Assembly: GCA_029934215.1 (NCBI GenBank) | Contig: JAOZMR010000079.1 | Span: 1 to 10,438, forward strand | Length of the DNA: 10,438 bases | Source of the DNA: Pontiellaceae bacterium | GTDB taxonomy: Bacteria; Verrucomicrobiota; Kiritimatiellia; Kiritimatiellales; Tichowtungiaceae | Direction: 5' to 3' | Shown: piece by piece, positions 1 through 5,828 of the stretch | Layout: the number at the start of each line of letters is the position of its first letter | How positions within the stretch are numbered: position 1 is the stretch's first letter | Program-made: the position numbers and the translations under genes | Notes under the pieces: generated by a model | Told to the model about the DNA's origin: nothing | The model's database searches: none | The model's input: only the letters and a program-made list of their open reading frames with translations

Positions 1-22
1 ATCTATCCACGAGAAAAAGCCT

Positions 23-352
23 CTAAAAAACGCACATTCGTGAAGAGCCTAAAATCCCGTCCGAAGTGAAAAAATGGGATTGATTTCCGATCAGAAATCG
101 CTCAATCGACACATATCTCAAAAAGAACACCGGCCAGTAATCGTTTTTTTCAAACAGGTTTCGGTGATAAAAACACACTTTGAAAAGAGTGGTAAAATTA
201 CGGTACCAATACCTTTCACGCTCCTTGTTTACTTTTTCTACATAAGCAGGGTATGCAAGCGTATGCTCCTCCGTAAGATCCTGTAAATTCCCAGCCAAAA
301 AGGTCACACACGTCCCGACCGCATCTGAAATACGTGTTTTTAAACCTACCAT
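23..352 (-). CDS. Hypothetical protein, 109 codons, doubtful
   Basis: I do not recognise this frame. It starts at an ATG with only a weak upstream GAG, three bases away, and would encode a 109-residue protein rich in aromatic residues (for example YWYRNF near residue 48) with no signal peptide, membrane helix or known motif. The first 90 residues look moderately protein-like. The last 20, rich in Ser, Gly and Phe, do not. The same stretch holds two short inverted repeats (53-58 with 76-81, and 82-87 with 94-99), so it may instead be structured non-coding DNA or a decayed gene. It lies downstream of truB on the same strand with a 115-base gap. A competing plus-strand frame at 74-286 looks less protein-like. 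Confidence 0.25.
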   Translation of the reverse strand: MVGLKTRISDAVGTCVTFLAGNLQDLTEEHTLAYPAYVEKVNKERERYWYRNFTTLFKVCFYHRNLFEKNDYWPVFFLRYVSIERFLIGNQSHFFTSDGILGSSRMCVF

Positions 353-449
353 GGTCTCACAACAACGATCGTAATCAGACTCGGATGTCGAAACAATTTT
401 GGTGGATATTTTTTTTCAAAAACCTTATCAATATTTACCTTTTCAAAAC

Positions 450-467
450 AGTTAAACAAGTTTAACT
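450..467. repeat. Perfect 8-bp palindrome abutting the truB stop
   Basis: AGTTAAAC and GTTTAACT are perfect inverted arms separated by AA, ending one base from the truB stop codon at 468-470. As RNA the arms would form a short AU-rich stem. The sequence beyond it on the minus strand has only a four-T run followed by GAAAA, so it would be a weak intrinsic terminator at best. It could equally be a protein-binding palindrome. Nothing else recognisable lies in 353-467, apart from two loose copies of a TTTTCAAAA-like sequence around 412-449. Confidence 0.35.
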
Positions 468-1181
468 TTATTGGTTTGTAGAAATTATGTTTTTAGTAAG
501 TTCTTTTCGGTCCCATTTTAGGACGTCATCGAGGTTCCAAGCATTGGAAATTTCGAATTCACTTGATTTTGTGCGACGTAGTTCTGAGAGACAAGCACCG
601 CATCCGAGGCGCTTGCCGAGGTCGTGGGCGATGGTGCGAACGTAGGTTCCTTTTGTACACATGACTTCGAAGGTGGCACGCGGTGCGGAGAAGTCGTGTA
701 GTGCAAATTTGTAGATGTGTATAAAGCGCGGGTCTCGTTCGATTTCTTGCCCTTTGCGGGCGAGCTTGTAGAGGGCGACACCGTTCTTTTTTATGGCGGA
801 GACCATGGGTGGCATTTGCATTTGGTCGCCTATAACGGATTTCATTTCTTTGCGTACTTGTTCTTCTGTAATGTCGCTCGCATCTTTTTCGGCGACGGTT
901 TCGCCGTCGGTGTCCTGCGAGTCAGTTTCGACGCCAAAGAGGATTTCACCTTCATAGGTTTTATCGCCGCCCATGATTTTTGCAGAGATTTTTGTGCCGC
1001 GCCCGATCAATATTGTAATAAGCCCCGTTGCGTTTGGATCGAGGGTTCCTCCATGGCCTACTTTGTTGAGGTTGAATGCGTTACGTATTTTTGCGACGAT
1101 GTCGTGCGAGGTCCATTCTTTGGGTTTATCAATCAGTAAAATGCCGTCAGGGTCGGCTTGATGTGGGTTGCGTTTTTTCAT
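468..1181 (-). CDS. truB: tRNA pseudouridine(55) synthase TruB
   Basis: This enzyme isomerises uridine 55 in the T-loop of tRNAs to pseudouridine. Counting from the chosen start, the family's opening motif GILLIDKPKEWTSHD is at residues 13-27. The catalytic motif GHGGTLDPNATGL is at 42-54, with the nucleophile Asp48. PPMVSAIKKNG is at 124-134 and KGTYVRTIAHDLG at 177-189. At 237 residues it is shorter than the E. coli protein (about 314) and ends soon after the catalytic domain, so the C-terminal RNA-binding extension is missing. The frame stays open upstream: an ATG at 1215-1217 overlaps the end of rbfA and follows an AGGGG, and a GTG lies at 1266-1268. I chose the ATG at 1179-1181 because it leaves the usual short N-terminus. 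Last recognisable gene of the dnaN-rbfA-truB run. Confidence 0.93.
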   Translation of the reverse strand: MKKRNPHQADPDGILLIDKPKEWTSHDIVAKIRNAFNLNKVGHGGTLDPNATGLITILIGRGTKISAKIMGGDKTYEGEILFGVETDSQDTDGETVAEKDASDITEEQVRKEMKSVIGDQMQMPPMVSAIKKNGVALYKLARKGQEIERDPRFIHIYKFALHDFSAPRATFEVMCTKGTYVRTIAHDLGKRLGCGACLSELRRTKSSEFEISNAWNLDDVLKWDRKELTKNIISTNQ

Positions 1182-1206
1182 AATGTAGAATTTCTTGTTC
1201 GCGGGT

Positions 1207-1572
1207 CTACCGTTCATCATCCCCTGGAATATCGAGTTGAGAGAGTATACCGAGAACGCGGTCTCCACCCTCGATCGAGGTGTCGAGTTTGAAGTGGAGG
1301 CGCGGGGTATATTTCAAGATGACGTGTTGACTCATGCGTGCTTGTATCTCTTTGCGATGTTTATTCAGGAAGCGTATCATTTTGACGCGCTCCTCTTCAT
1401 GATCGAATATGGAGATGTGTACCTTGGCTTCGCGAAGGTCGGGGGTGGTTTCAACGCGGGTGACGGTGATGGCGCTGGTGTCGAACCGATCGCCCGTAAA
1501 CAGATGAAGAATGTCCGAAGCGATCTCTCGCTTCAACAGCTCGTTAACTCGTATAATGCGTGCACTTGACAT
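1207..1572 (-). CDS. rbfA: 30S ribosome-binding factor A (RbfA)
   Basis: RbfA is a small KH-fold protein that binds the immature 30S subunit near the 5' end of 16S rRNA and helps late maturation, notably in the cold. The 121 residues match the family in length and pattern: an N-terminal helix RIIRVNELLKREIASDIL, the strand AITVTRVETTPDLREAKVHI (about residues 34-53), and the C-terminal TPRLHFKLDTSIEGGDRV. The start is the ATG at 1570-1572, preceded by a GGAAAA site. An in-frame TTG six codons upstream lacks a ribosome binding site. It begins 35 bases after dnaN ends and its stop lies 25 bases before the chosen truB start (overlapping if truB uses its upstream ATG), so co-translation with truB is likely. 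rbfA-truB is a widespread pair, but it usually follows infB. Confidence 0.93.
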   Translation of the reverse strand: MSSARIIRVNELLKREIASDILHLFTGDRFDTSAITVTRVETTPDLREAKVHISIFDHEEERVKMIRFLNKHRKEIQARMSQHVILKYTPRLHFKLDTSIEGGDRVLGILSQLDIPGDDER

Positions 1573-1607
1573 AGTTTTCCAATCGTTCAAGAAGGTAATG
1601 TATTCGT

Positions 1608-2702
1608 TTACGTCACCCGGATCGGCATCAATACGTAAAGGAATGGGCCGTTGATTTTTATGACGCCGGGGCTTAATTCGTCCGATAGCTCAAAAAAGAT
1701 TTCGTCGGAGTCCAACTGACGAAGGGGAGCCATCAGAAAGGCTGGATTAAATGCGATGGATATTTCTGCGCCTTCGTGTTTAATCGGAATGGTTTCGCGA
1801 GCCTCTCCGATTTCTGGGCTGTTTGTAACGAGTTCTAGTTTGTTGAGTCCGAATGTTAAGTGAACGGAAGCCGTTTGGTCGTCAATGAGAAGTGCCACGC
1901 GGCGAGCTGCAAGTAGAAGCGTTTCCCGGTCAATTGCAATACGCTCTTCGCAACGAGCCGGAATGACCTGTTTGAAGTTTGGATATACCCCTTCAAGCAG
2001 TTTGGAAACAATCAATATCCGATCAAAATCGAATGCAATCTGTGTCTCCGAAACACGAATCGTAAGCCATCCCTCATCGCCGAGAGTTTTAATCAGTTCG
2101 GCGCTTGTTTTGGTTGGAACCACCAGATCTGCCTGGGCTTCCTCAGGAAAATCCATCTCCTGCTCAACGAGCGCTAAACGCCGTCCGTCGGTTGCAACGA
2201 TTGTTAGTTTTTCTTCTTTAAAACTTAAGAGTACGCCATTGAGAACCATACGGGTTTCGTCGGTCGAACTTGCATACGAGACTTTCTGAAGCATCTCTTT
2301 GAAATTTTTCTGTTCGATGCTGTAAACAGCACTTTCTTCAAACTCTGGGAGAGGCGGGAAATCACCTTCCGGTAAACCAACCAGTTTAAAAAAGGAGGGG
2401 CCACTGCGAATTGTGGCGACGTCTTTTTCGTCGACGTCAATTTCCACGATTCCATCTGGGAGTTCGCGACAAATACTGAAGAAACGACGGGCAGGCAGTG
2501 TGGTTCCTCCTGCATCTGCAACATCGGCGGGTGCGCTTGTTTTCACGCATACATCTATGTCGGTTGTGGTAAGAGAAATAGAATCACCATCCGCCTTAAG
2601 AAGAACATTAGAAAGGATGGGTTGAATGTTTCGTTGTCCAACGATAGATTGGACGTTTTGCAATGCCTCAAGCATGGCAGATTTTTCGATTGAGAGTTTC
2701 AT
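1608..2702 (-). CDS. dnaN: DNA polymerase III sliding clamp (beta subunit)
   Basis: The beta clamp is a ring-shaped dimer that encircles DNA and tethers the replicative polymerase and many repair proteins. The 364-residue length is typical of the three-domain clamp. Family marks include SNVLLKADGDSISLTTTD at 31-48, ATDGRRLA at 170-177, EGVYPNFKQVIP at 237-248 (the YPNF core by the domain 2/3 protein-binding pocket), and the C-terminal MPIRV at 359-363 (MPMRL in E. coli). The start ATG is well set by an AGGAG eight bases upstream. A TAGA tetranucleotide repeat touches that site on its upstream side. The gene follows dnaA on the same strand after 230 bases and runs into rbfA after 35 bases. No recF or gyrB follows, unlike many dnaA-dnaN loci. 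I see no convincing sigma-70 promoter in the spacer, so its transcription may come from dnaA or from a weak site. Confidence 0.97.
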   Translation of the reverse strand: MKLSIEKSAMLEALQNVQSIVGQRNIQPILSNVLLKADGDSISLTTTDIDVCVKTSAPADVADAGGTTLPARRFFSICRELPDGIVEIDVDEKDVATIRSGPSFFKLVGLPEGDFPPLPEFEESAVYSIEQKNFKEMLQKVSYASSTDETRMVLNGVLLSFKEEKLTIVATDGRRLALVEQEMDFPEEAQADLVVPTKTSAELIKTLGDEGWLTIRVSETQIAFDFDRILIVSKLLEGVYPNFKQVIPARCEERIAIDRETLLLAARRVALLIDDQTASVHLTFGLNKLELVTNSPEIGEARETIPIKHEGAEISIAFNPAFLMAPLRQLDSDEIFFELSDELSPGVIKINGPFLYVLMPIRVT

Positions 2703-2710
2703 TAACAGGT

Positions 2711-2715
2711 CTCCT
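2711..2715 (-). promoter_or_regulatory. dnaN ribosome binding site
   Basis: AGGAG on the minus strand lies eight bases before the dnaN ATG, which fixes the start. Its upstream end runs directly into the TATC/TAGA repeat, so any change in repeat number would alter the leader right beside the ribosome site while leaving the site itself intact. Confidence 0.75.
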
Positions 2716-2732
2716 AGATAGATAGATAGATA
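2715..2732. repeat. TAGA tetranucleotide repeat, 4.5 copies, in dnaN leader
   Basis: Four perfect TAGA units plus a TA run in tandem (TATC on the dnaN coding strand). The repeat starts at the dnaN Shine-Dalgarno site and ends in an AT-rich stretch. Four-base tandem repeats can slip during replication. In some host-adapted bacteria such tracts cause phase variation, although there they usually have many more copies. Here it could instead be part of the origin's unwinding region. Confidence 0.9.
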
Positions 2733-2932
2733 ATTTATTTAAATCGTATTATTATTAGTACTGTAAATAAGTCGTATAGTCAGCCTTATTTTTAACCTAA
2801 ACTCATGTAAACAACATACTTAGGTCTTGTGGGTATCTCTGTTGAGTATTGTTCATAAAATCGGCTCATTTTCAGTAACTCAATGTTGTTTATTTTGTGC
2901 GCAGGTTATCGACAGGAATTTCCACAGGTTAT

Positions 2933-4312
2933 TTAAAGGTCGTTTTGGGTTTTTTTAGCTTGGTGTTCAATCCGTTGACGCAGTAGAGAAATGGTTTGGC
3001 GTAGCTTTAAATCTTCCATTTGCCGCTTATCGACGGCTTGGCAGGCGTGAACAATGGTTGCGTGGTTTCGGCTGAATGCTTCTCCAATGACCGGAAAGGA
3101 TTGGTTGGTCATTGTACGGGATAGGTACATGGCCACCTGGCGCGGCCAGGCGATGTTTTTAGGGCGTCTAGGACCCACGATATCACTGACGCGGATGTCA
3201 AAATGCTCCGCCACGATTTTTTGAATTCCATCAACACTAACCGAGTGTTTCTTTTCTTGATCCAGCGTATCGCGGAGGAGGTGTTCTAGTTTTGCGCGAT
3301 CCATCTCCTGCCCTGTCAACGAGATGTAAGAGGCGACCCGGATTAGCGCGCCTTCGAGTCGGCGGATATTTGATGAGATTCGTTCCGCTATATAGAAAAG
3401 GAGGCTTGGATCAATAGACAGGTTGAGCTGATCGCATTTTTTACGAAGGATCGCCACACGGGTTTCCATATCGGGGCTTTCGAGTTCAACTACGAGGCCG
3501 TATTCAAATCGAGAAACGAGTCGTGCTTCAAGCCCAGATAATTCACCGGCTGGACGGTCGGAGGTCATCACAATCTGTTTGTGATTTTCGAATATCGCAT
3601 TAAACGTGTGAAAAAATTCCTCCTGAAGGCGGTCTTTACCGGCAAGAAAATGTATATCATCGATGAGCAATGCATCGACTGTCCGGTATTTTTTACGGAA
3701 CTTAGCCAACGAATTCGTCTGAAGCGCTTCGATATATTCATTTAAAAATGCCTCACTCGTTGTGTAGCAGACTTTTTTCCGCGTCTTTTTTGAAAGGATA
3801 AAATCGCCGATCGACTGCATTAGGTGGGTTTTGCCTAACCCAACTTCTCCGTAAATGAAGAGAGGATTATATGCCCGCGAAGGTGCTTGAGCAGACGCTA
3901 AAGCTGCGGCGTGAGCAAATTGGTTTGCTGGACCAACCACAAACGAATCGAATGTGTAGTTTTTGTTCAGGTTGGTTTTCACTTCTTTTGGGCGTTTCGG
4001 CGAAGCGAATGGACGTGGTTTTTCTTTTGTAACAAACTCCACAGGAGAATCAGAAACCAAGTTGTAATCCACCATCAATTCGATTTCAAAAGTCCGACCA
4101 GAAACAATCGATAGCGCCTTCTTTATGAGTGGAATATAGTTCTCGACAAGCCAGCTTTGATAGAAATCGTTCCCAACAACAAGGATCGCTTTATCCTCTT
4201 TAATGCTTCGACAATGGATCACCGCGATCCATTTATCGAATATCTCTTGAGATAGCGTTTCCTTTAGATGTCGAACCGCTTCATCCCAAAGTGTATTTTT
4301 CTGTTTGTTCAT
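2933..4312 (-). CDS. dnaA: Chromosomal replication initiator protein DnaA
   Basis: DnaA is the AAA+ ATPase that binds DnaA boxes at the origin, melts the DNA and recruits the replicative helicase. It is full length at 459 residues. Domain I covers roughly residues 1-85 (LWDEAVRHLKETLSQEIFDKWI), followed by a short linker. The AAA+ domain starts at YTFDSFVVGPANQFAHAAA (119 onward), with Walker A GEVGLGKT at 155-162, Walker B LLIDD at 215-219 and SRFEYG with the arginine finger at 267-272. Sensor 2 is SNIRRLEGAL at 314-323. The DNA-binding domain IV ends in the DnaA signature SRNHATIVHACQAV at 414-427. Compared with the usual RDHTTV, this has Asn for Asp and Ala for the first Thr in the base-contacting loop. 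The start ATG follows AGGA five bases upstream, and a promoter with a box-like site lies just before it. Confidence 0.98.
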   Translation of the reverse strand: MNKQKNTLWDEAVRHLKETLSQEIFDKWIAVIHCRSIKEDKAILVVGNDFYQSWLVENYIPLIKKALSIVSGRTFEIELMVDYNLVSDSPVEFVTKEKPRPFASPKRPKEVKTNLNKNYTFDSFVVGPANQFAHAAALASAQAPSRAYNPLFIYGEVGLGKTHLMQSIGDFILSKKTRKKVCYTTSEAFLNEYIEALQTNSLAKFRKKYRTVDALLIDDIHFLAGKDRLQEEFFHTFNAIFENHKQIVMTSDRPAGELSGLEARLVSRFEYGLVVELESPDMETRVAILRKKCDQLNLSIDPSLLFYIAERISSNIRRLEGALIRVASYISLTGQEMDRAKLEHLLRDTLDQEKKHSVSVDGIQKIVAEHFDIRVSDIVGPRRPKNIAWPRQVAMYLSRTMTNQSFPVIGEAFSRNHATIVHACQAVDKRQMEDLKLRQTISLLRQRIEHQAKKTQNDL

Positions 4313-4349
4313 TTAATCCTAAATCTACAGTATAAAAACCATTAACAAT

Positions 4350-4377
4350 TTTATAGAGGTTAAAAACAGGTTATCAA
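4350..4377 (-). promoter_or_regulatory. Likely dnaA promoter with overlapping DnaA-box-like site
   Basis: On the minus strand, TTGATA (4377-4372) and TATAAA (4355-4350) each match the sigma-70 -35 and -10 consensus at five of six positions, with a 16-base spacer. Transcription would start near 4343, giving a leader of about 30 bases that includes the AGGA site. The 9-mer TTATCAACA on the plus strand (4371-4379), one mismatch from the DnaA box, covers the -35 element. DnaA bound there would compete with RNA polymerase, as in the DnaA autorepression known from E. coli. The autoregulation is inferred. Confidence 0.6.
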
Positions 4378-4379
4378 CA

Positions 4380-4601
4380 ACCACGTAAACCCCTTCGCAT
4401 TCGCGACAAAAGGAAGTTAATGGATTGAGGCATACCTCGACAAGATGAAATATGAAAGCGACGCAAAAAAAGCACTCAAACACAACATGTGGTGGTAGGT
4501 GATTTAAAAAAGCACAAAATAAAGTATCAAAAGCGGTTACAAATAACTCACGAAAAAAATTAAATTAGCATAAAATTTTTCTAAATAGAACGTTAACAAA
4601 A
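4380..4601. other. AT-rich divergent spacer between dnaA and the peptidase gene
   Basis: This non-coding stretch has long A and T runs, most strongly at 4504-4601, and no exact DnaA box that I can find. It must hold the rightward promoter of the peptidase gene, but I cannot place one with confidence. The peptidase ATG also lacks a clear Shine-Dalgarno site. As the divergence point between leftward dnaA and the rightward genes, it is a second possible origin or unwinding region. Confidence 0.3.
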
Positions 4602-5714
4602 ATGAAAAAAAAACGAACTCCACTCCTACTTATCCAAAGCTCTGAAACAGTTGCAGATTTACAATATATTTGCGGAACCCAACTCCCTGAAATAGCGACA
4701 CTTATCCAAACGGGGCAATCATCAACTCTCATCGTTTCTGAGATGGAAACCTCCCGAATGAGTCGAACCGTTGGCGAAAACATCACCGTTGTACACCCGA
4801 AAAAAATGGGTTCAACATGGGAAAAAGGGCCTGCCGACTGGGTTTCAAAAATCATTTCCGAAAAAAATATCCGCGTCACCCCAGATTTCCCGATTGGACT
4901 ATTCGAGAAGCTCAAGAAGAGAGGCTACAATCTAACGGTCGATACCGATGATGTTTGTCCGGAGCGCGAAATAAAAACAGAAGCCGAGATTCGAGCCATT
5001 CAACAATCCCAACGCGCCGCCGTTGCTGCGATGAGATCAGTCCTATCGCAGATCGCCTCTGCAACCATCGGGCGCGATCAAACCCTTCGAATTGGGAAAA
5101 AACAACTCACTTCCGAAAAGGTTCGCGCAACCATTGGTTACACCCTGCTCGATCACGAATGTATTGCCGAGGAAACCATTGTCTCTTGCGGCATCATGTC
5201 CGCCGATCCGCACGAACGCGGCGAAGGACCGCTTCGCGCAAACGAGCCCATCGTTATCGACATTTTTCCAAGGTCTGGAAAAACCGGCTACTGGGGTGAC
5301 ATCACCCGAACCGTCTGCCGGGGCGCTGCGCCCGTCGCACTCAAGAAACAGTACAAAGCCGTAAAAGCCGCGCAAGTTGCCGCACTCAAGGCAGTGAGAG
5401 CTGGAGCTTGGACACATGAGATTCATGCCTGTGCCGTCACGGAGCTCGACACCCACGGGTTTGAAACCAAAACCATAAACGACACCCCGCAAGGATATAT
5501 TCATGGAACCGGACACGGAGTCGGATTAGAAATCCACGAAGCACCGCGCGTTTCATCAACGAATAAGCAGGAATTGCACGCAGGTAATATCATCACCATC
5601 GAGCCAGGTCTGTACTACCCGAACATCGGTGGCGTCCGCATCGAAGACACCATCCTGGTCACCCAAGACGGATACAAAATGCTTGCTCCCTGCGTTAAAC
5701 GGTTGGAGATCTAA
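4602..5714 (+). CDS. M24 family Xaa-Pro aminopeptidase/dipeptidase
   Basis: A cytosolic two-metal peptidase of the pita-bread fold that cleaves the bond before proline, or Xaa-Pro dipeptides. Residues 1-120 form a divergent creatinase-type N-terminal domain. The catalytic domain follows from about 128. The five metal ligands of the family are all visible: Asp220 (VIDIFP), Asp233 (GYWGDITRT), His305 (HGTGHGVGLEIHE), Glu334 (TIEPGLYY) and Glu348 (GGVRIEDT). Length, 370 residues, is normal for the PepP/PepQ group. Sequence alone does not separate aminopeptidase P from prolidase, so I give no symbol. The ATG has no good Shine-Dalgarno site. The gene diverges from dnaA and leads the rightward block, followed after 114 bases by the sigma-54 activator. 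No signal peptide is seen. Confidence 0.9.
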   Translation: MKKKRTPLLLIQSSETVADLQYICGTQLPEIATLIQTGQSSTLIVSEMETSRMSRTVGENITVVHPKKMGSTWEKGPADWVSKIISEKNIRVTPDFPIGLFEKLKKRGYNLTVDTDDVCPEREIKTEAEIRAIQQSQRAAVAAMRSVLSQIASATIGRDQTLRIGKKQLTSEKVRATIGYTLLDHECIAEETIVSCGIMSADPHERGEGPLRANEPIVIDIFPRSGKTGYWGDITRTVCRGAAPVALKKQYKAVKAAQVAALKAVRAGAWTHEIHACAVTELDTHGFETKTINDTPQGYIHGTGHGVGLEIHEAPRVSSTNKQELHAGNIITIEPGLYYPNIGGVRIEDTILVTQDGYKMLAPCVKRLEI

Positions 5715-5719
5715 AAAAG

Positions 5720-5792
5720 CTACCAAAAACTCCGTGGCCTTACAGCTTGCTCGCGCTACATCTGTTTGATACAAAATTGTCTCTTTTGGTAG
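5720..5792. repeat. 9-bp inverted repeat in the spacer before the activator gene
   Basis: CTACCAAAA (5720-5728) and TTTTGGTAG (5784-5792) are perfect inverted arms with 55 bases between them, all inside the 114-base gap between the peptidase stop and the sigma-54 activator. The right arm lies 36 bases before the activator ATG. It could be a folded leader, paired operator half-sites or chance. I see no U-run that would make it a terminator. Confidence 0.35.
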
Positions 5793-5828
5793 AGAGAAGT
5801 CGAAATTGAAATCCCATGGAGTTGCATA

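Larger units (their letters stand above)
2703..2932. other. Candidate replication origin in the dnaA-dnaN spacer
   Basis: The 230-base non-coding gap between dnaA and dnaN is a common site for oriC. It is AT-rich, especially 2731-2800. It holds several 9-mers resembling the DnaA box TTATNCACA: TTATTTACA (minus, 2762-2770), TTATGAACA (minus, 2850-2858), TTATCGACA (plus, 2906-2914) and ATTTCCACA (plus, 2918-2926, which fits the looser TTWTNCACA with one mismatch). The last two are in the same direction, 12 bases apart. Beside the first lies a TTATTATTA run (2748-2758), reminiscent of the trinucleotide elements next to DnaA boxes in Bacillus-type origins. None of the boxes is perfect. The dnaN leader and any dnaN promoter must lie here too. 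Confidence 0.4.

Noticed and set aside
1..12. CTATCCACG near the left edge as a DnaA box
   Set aside because: Two mismatches, isolated, and far from the dnaA spacers.
672..688. TGGCACG resembling a sigma-54 -24 element
   Set aside because: No TTGC follows at the required spacing and it lies within truB.
716..724. Exact DnaA box TTATACACA on the minus strand
   Set aside because: It lies inside the truB coding sequence (the FIHIYKF codons), alone and far from the AT-rich spacers, so it is most likely chance.
717..1139. 140-codon plus-strand frame
   Set aside because: It is antisense to truB, whose catalytic motifs are unmistakable; the frame has no recognisable domain.
1195..1569. 124-codon plus-strand frame
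   Set aside because: Antisense shadow of rbfA.
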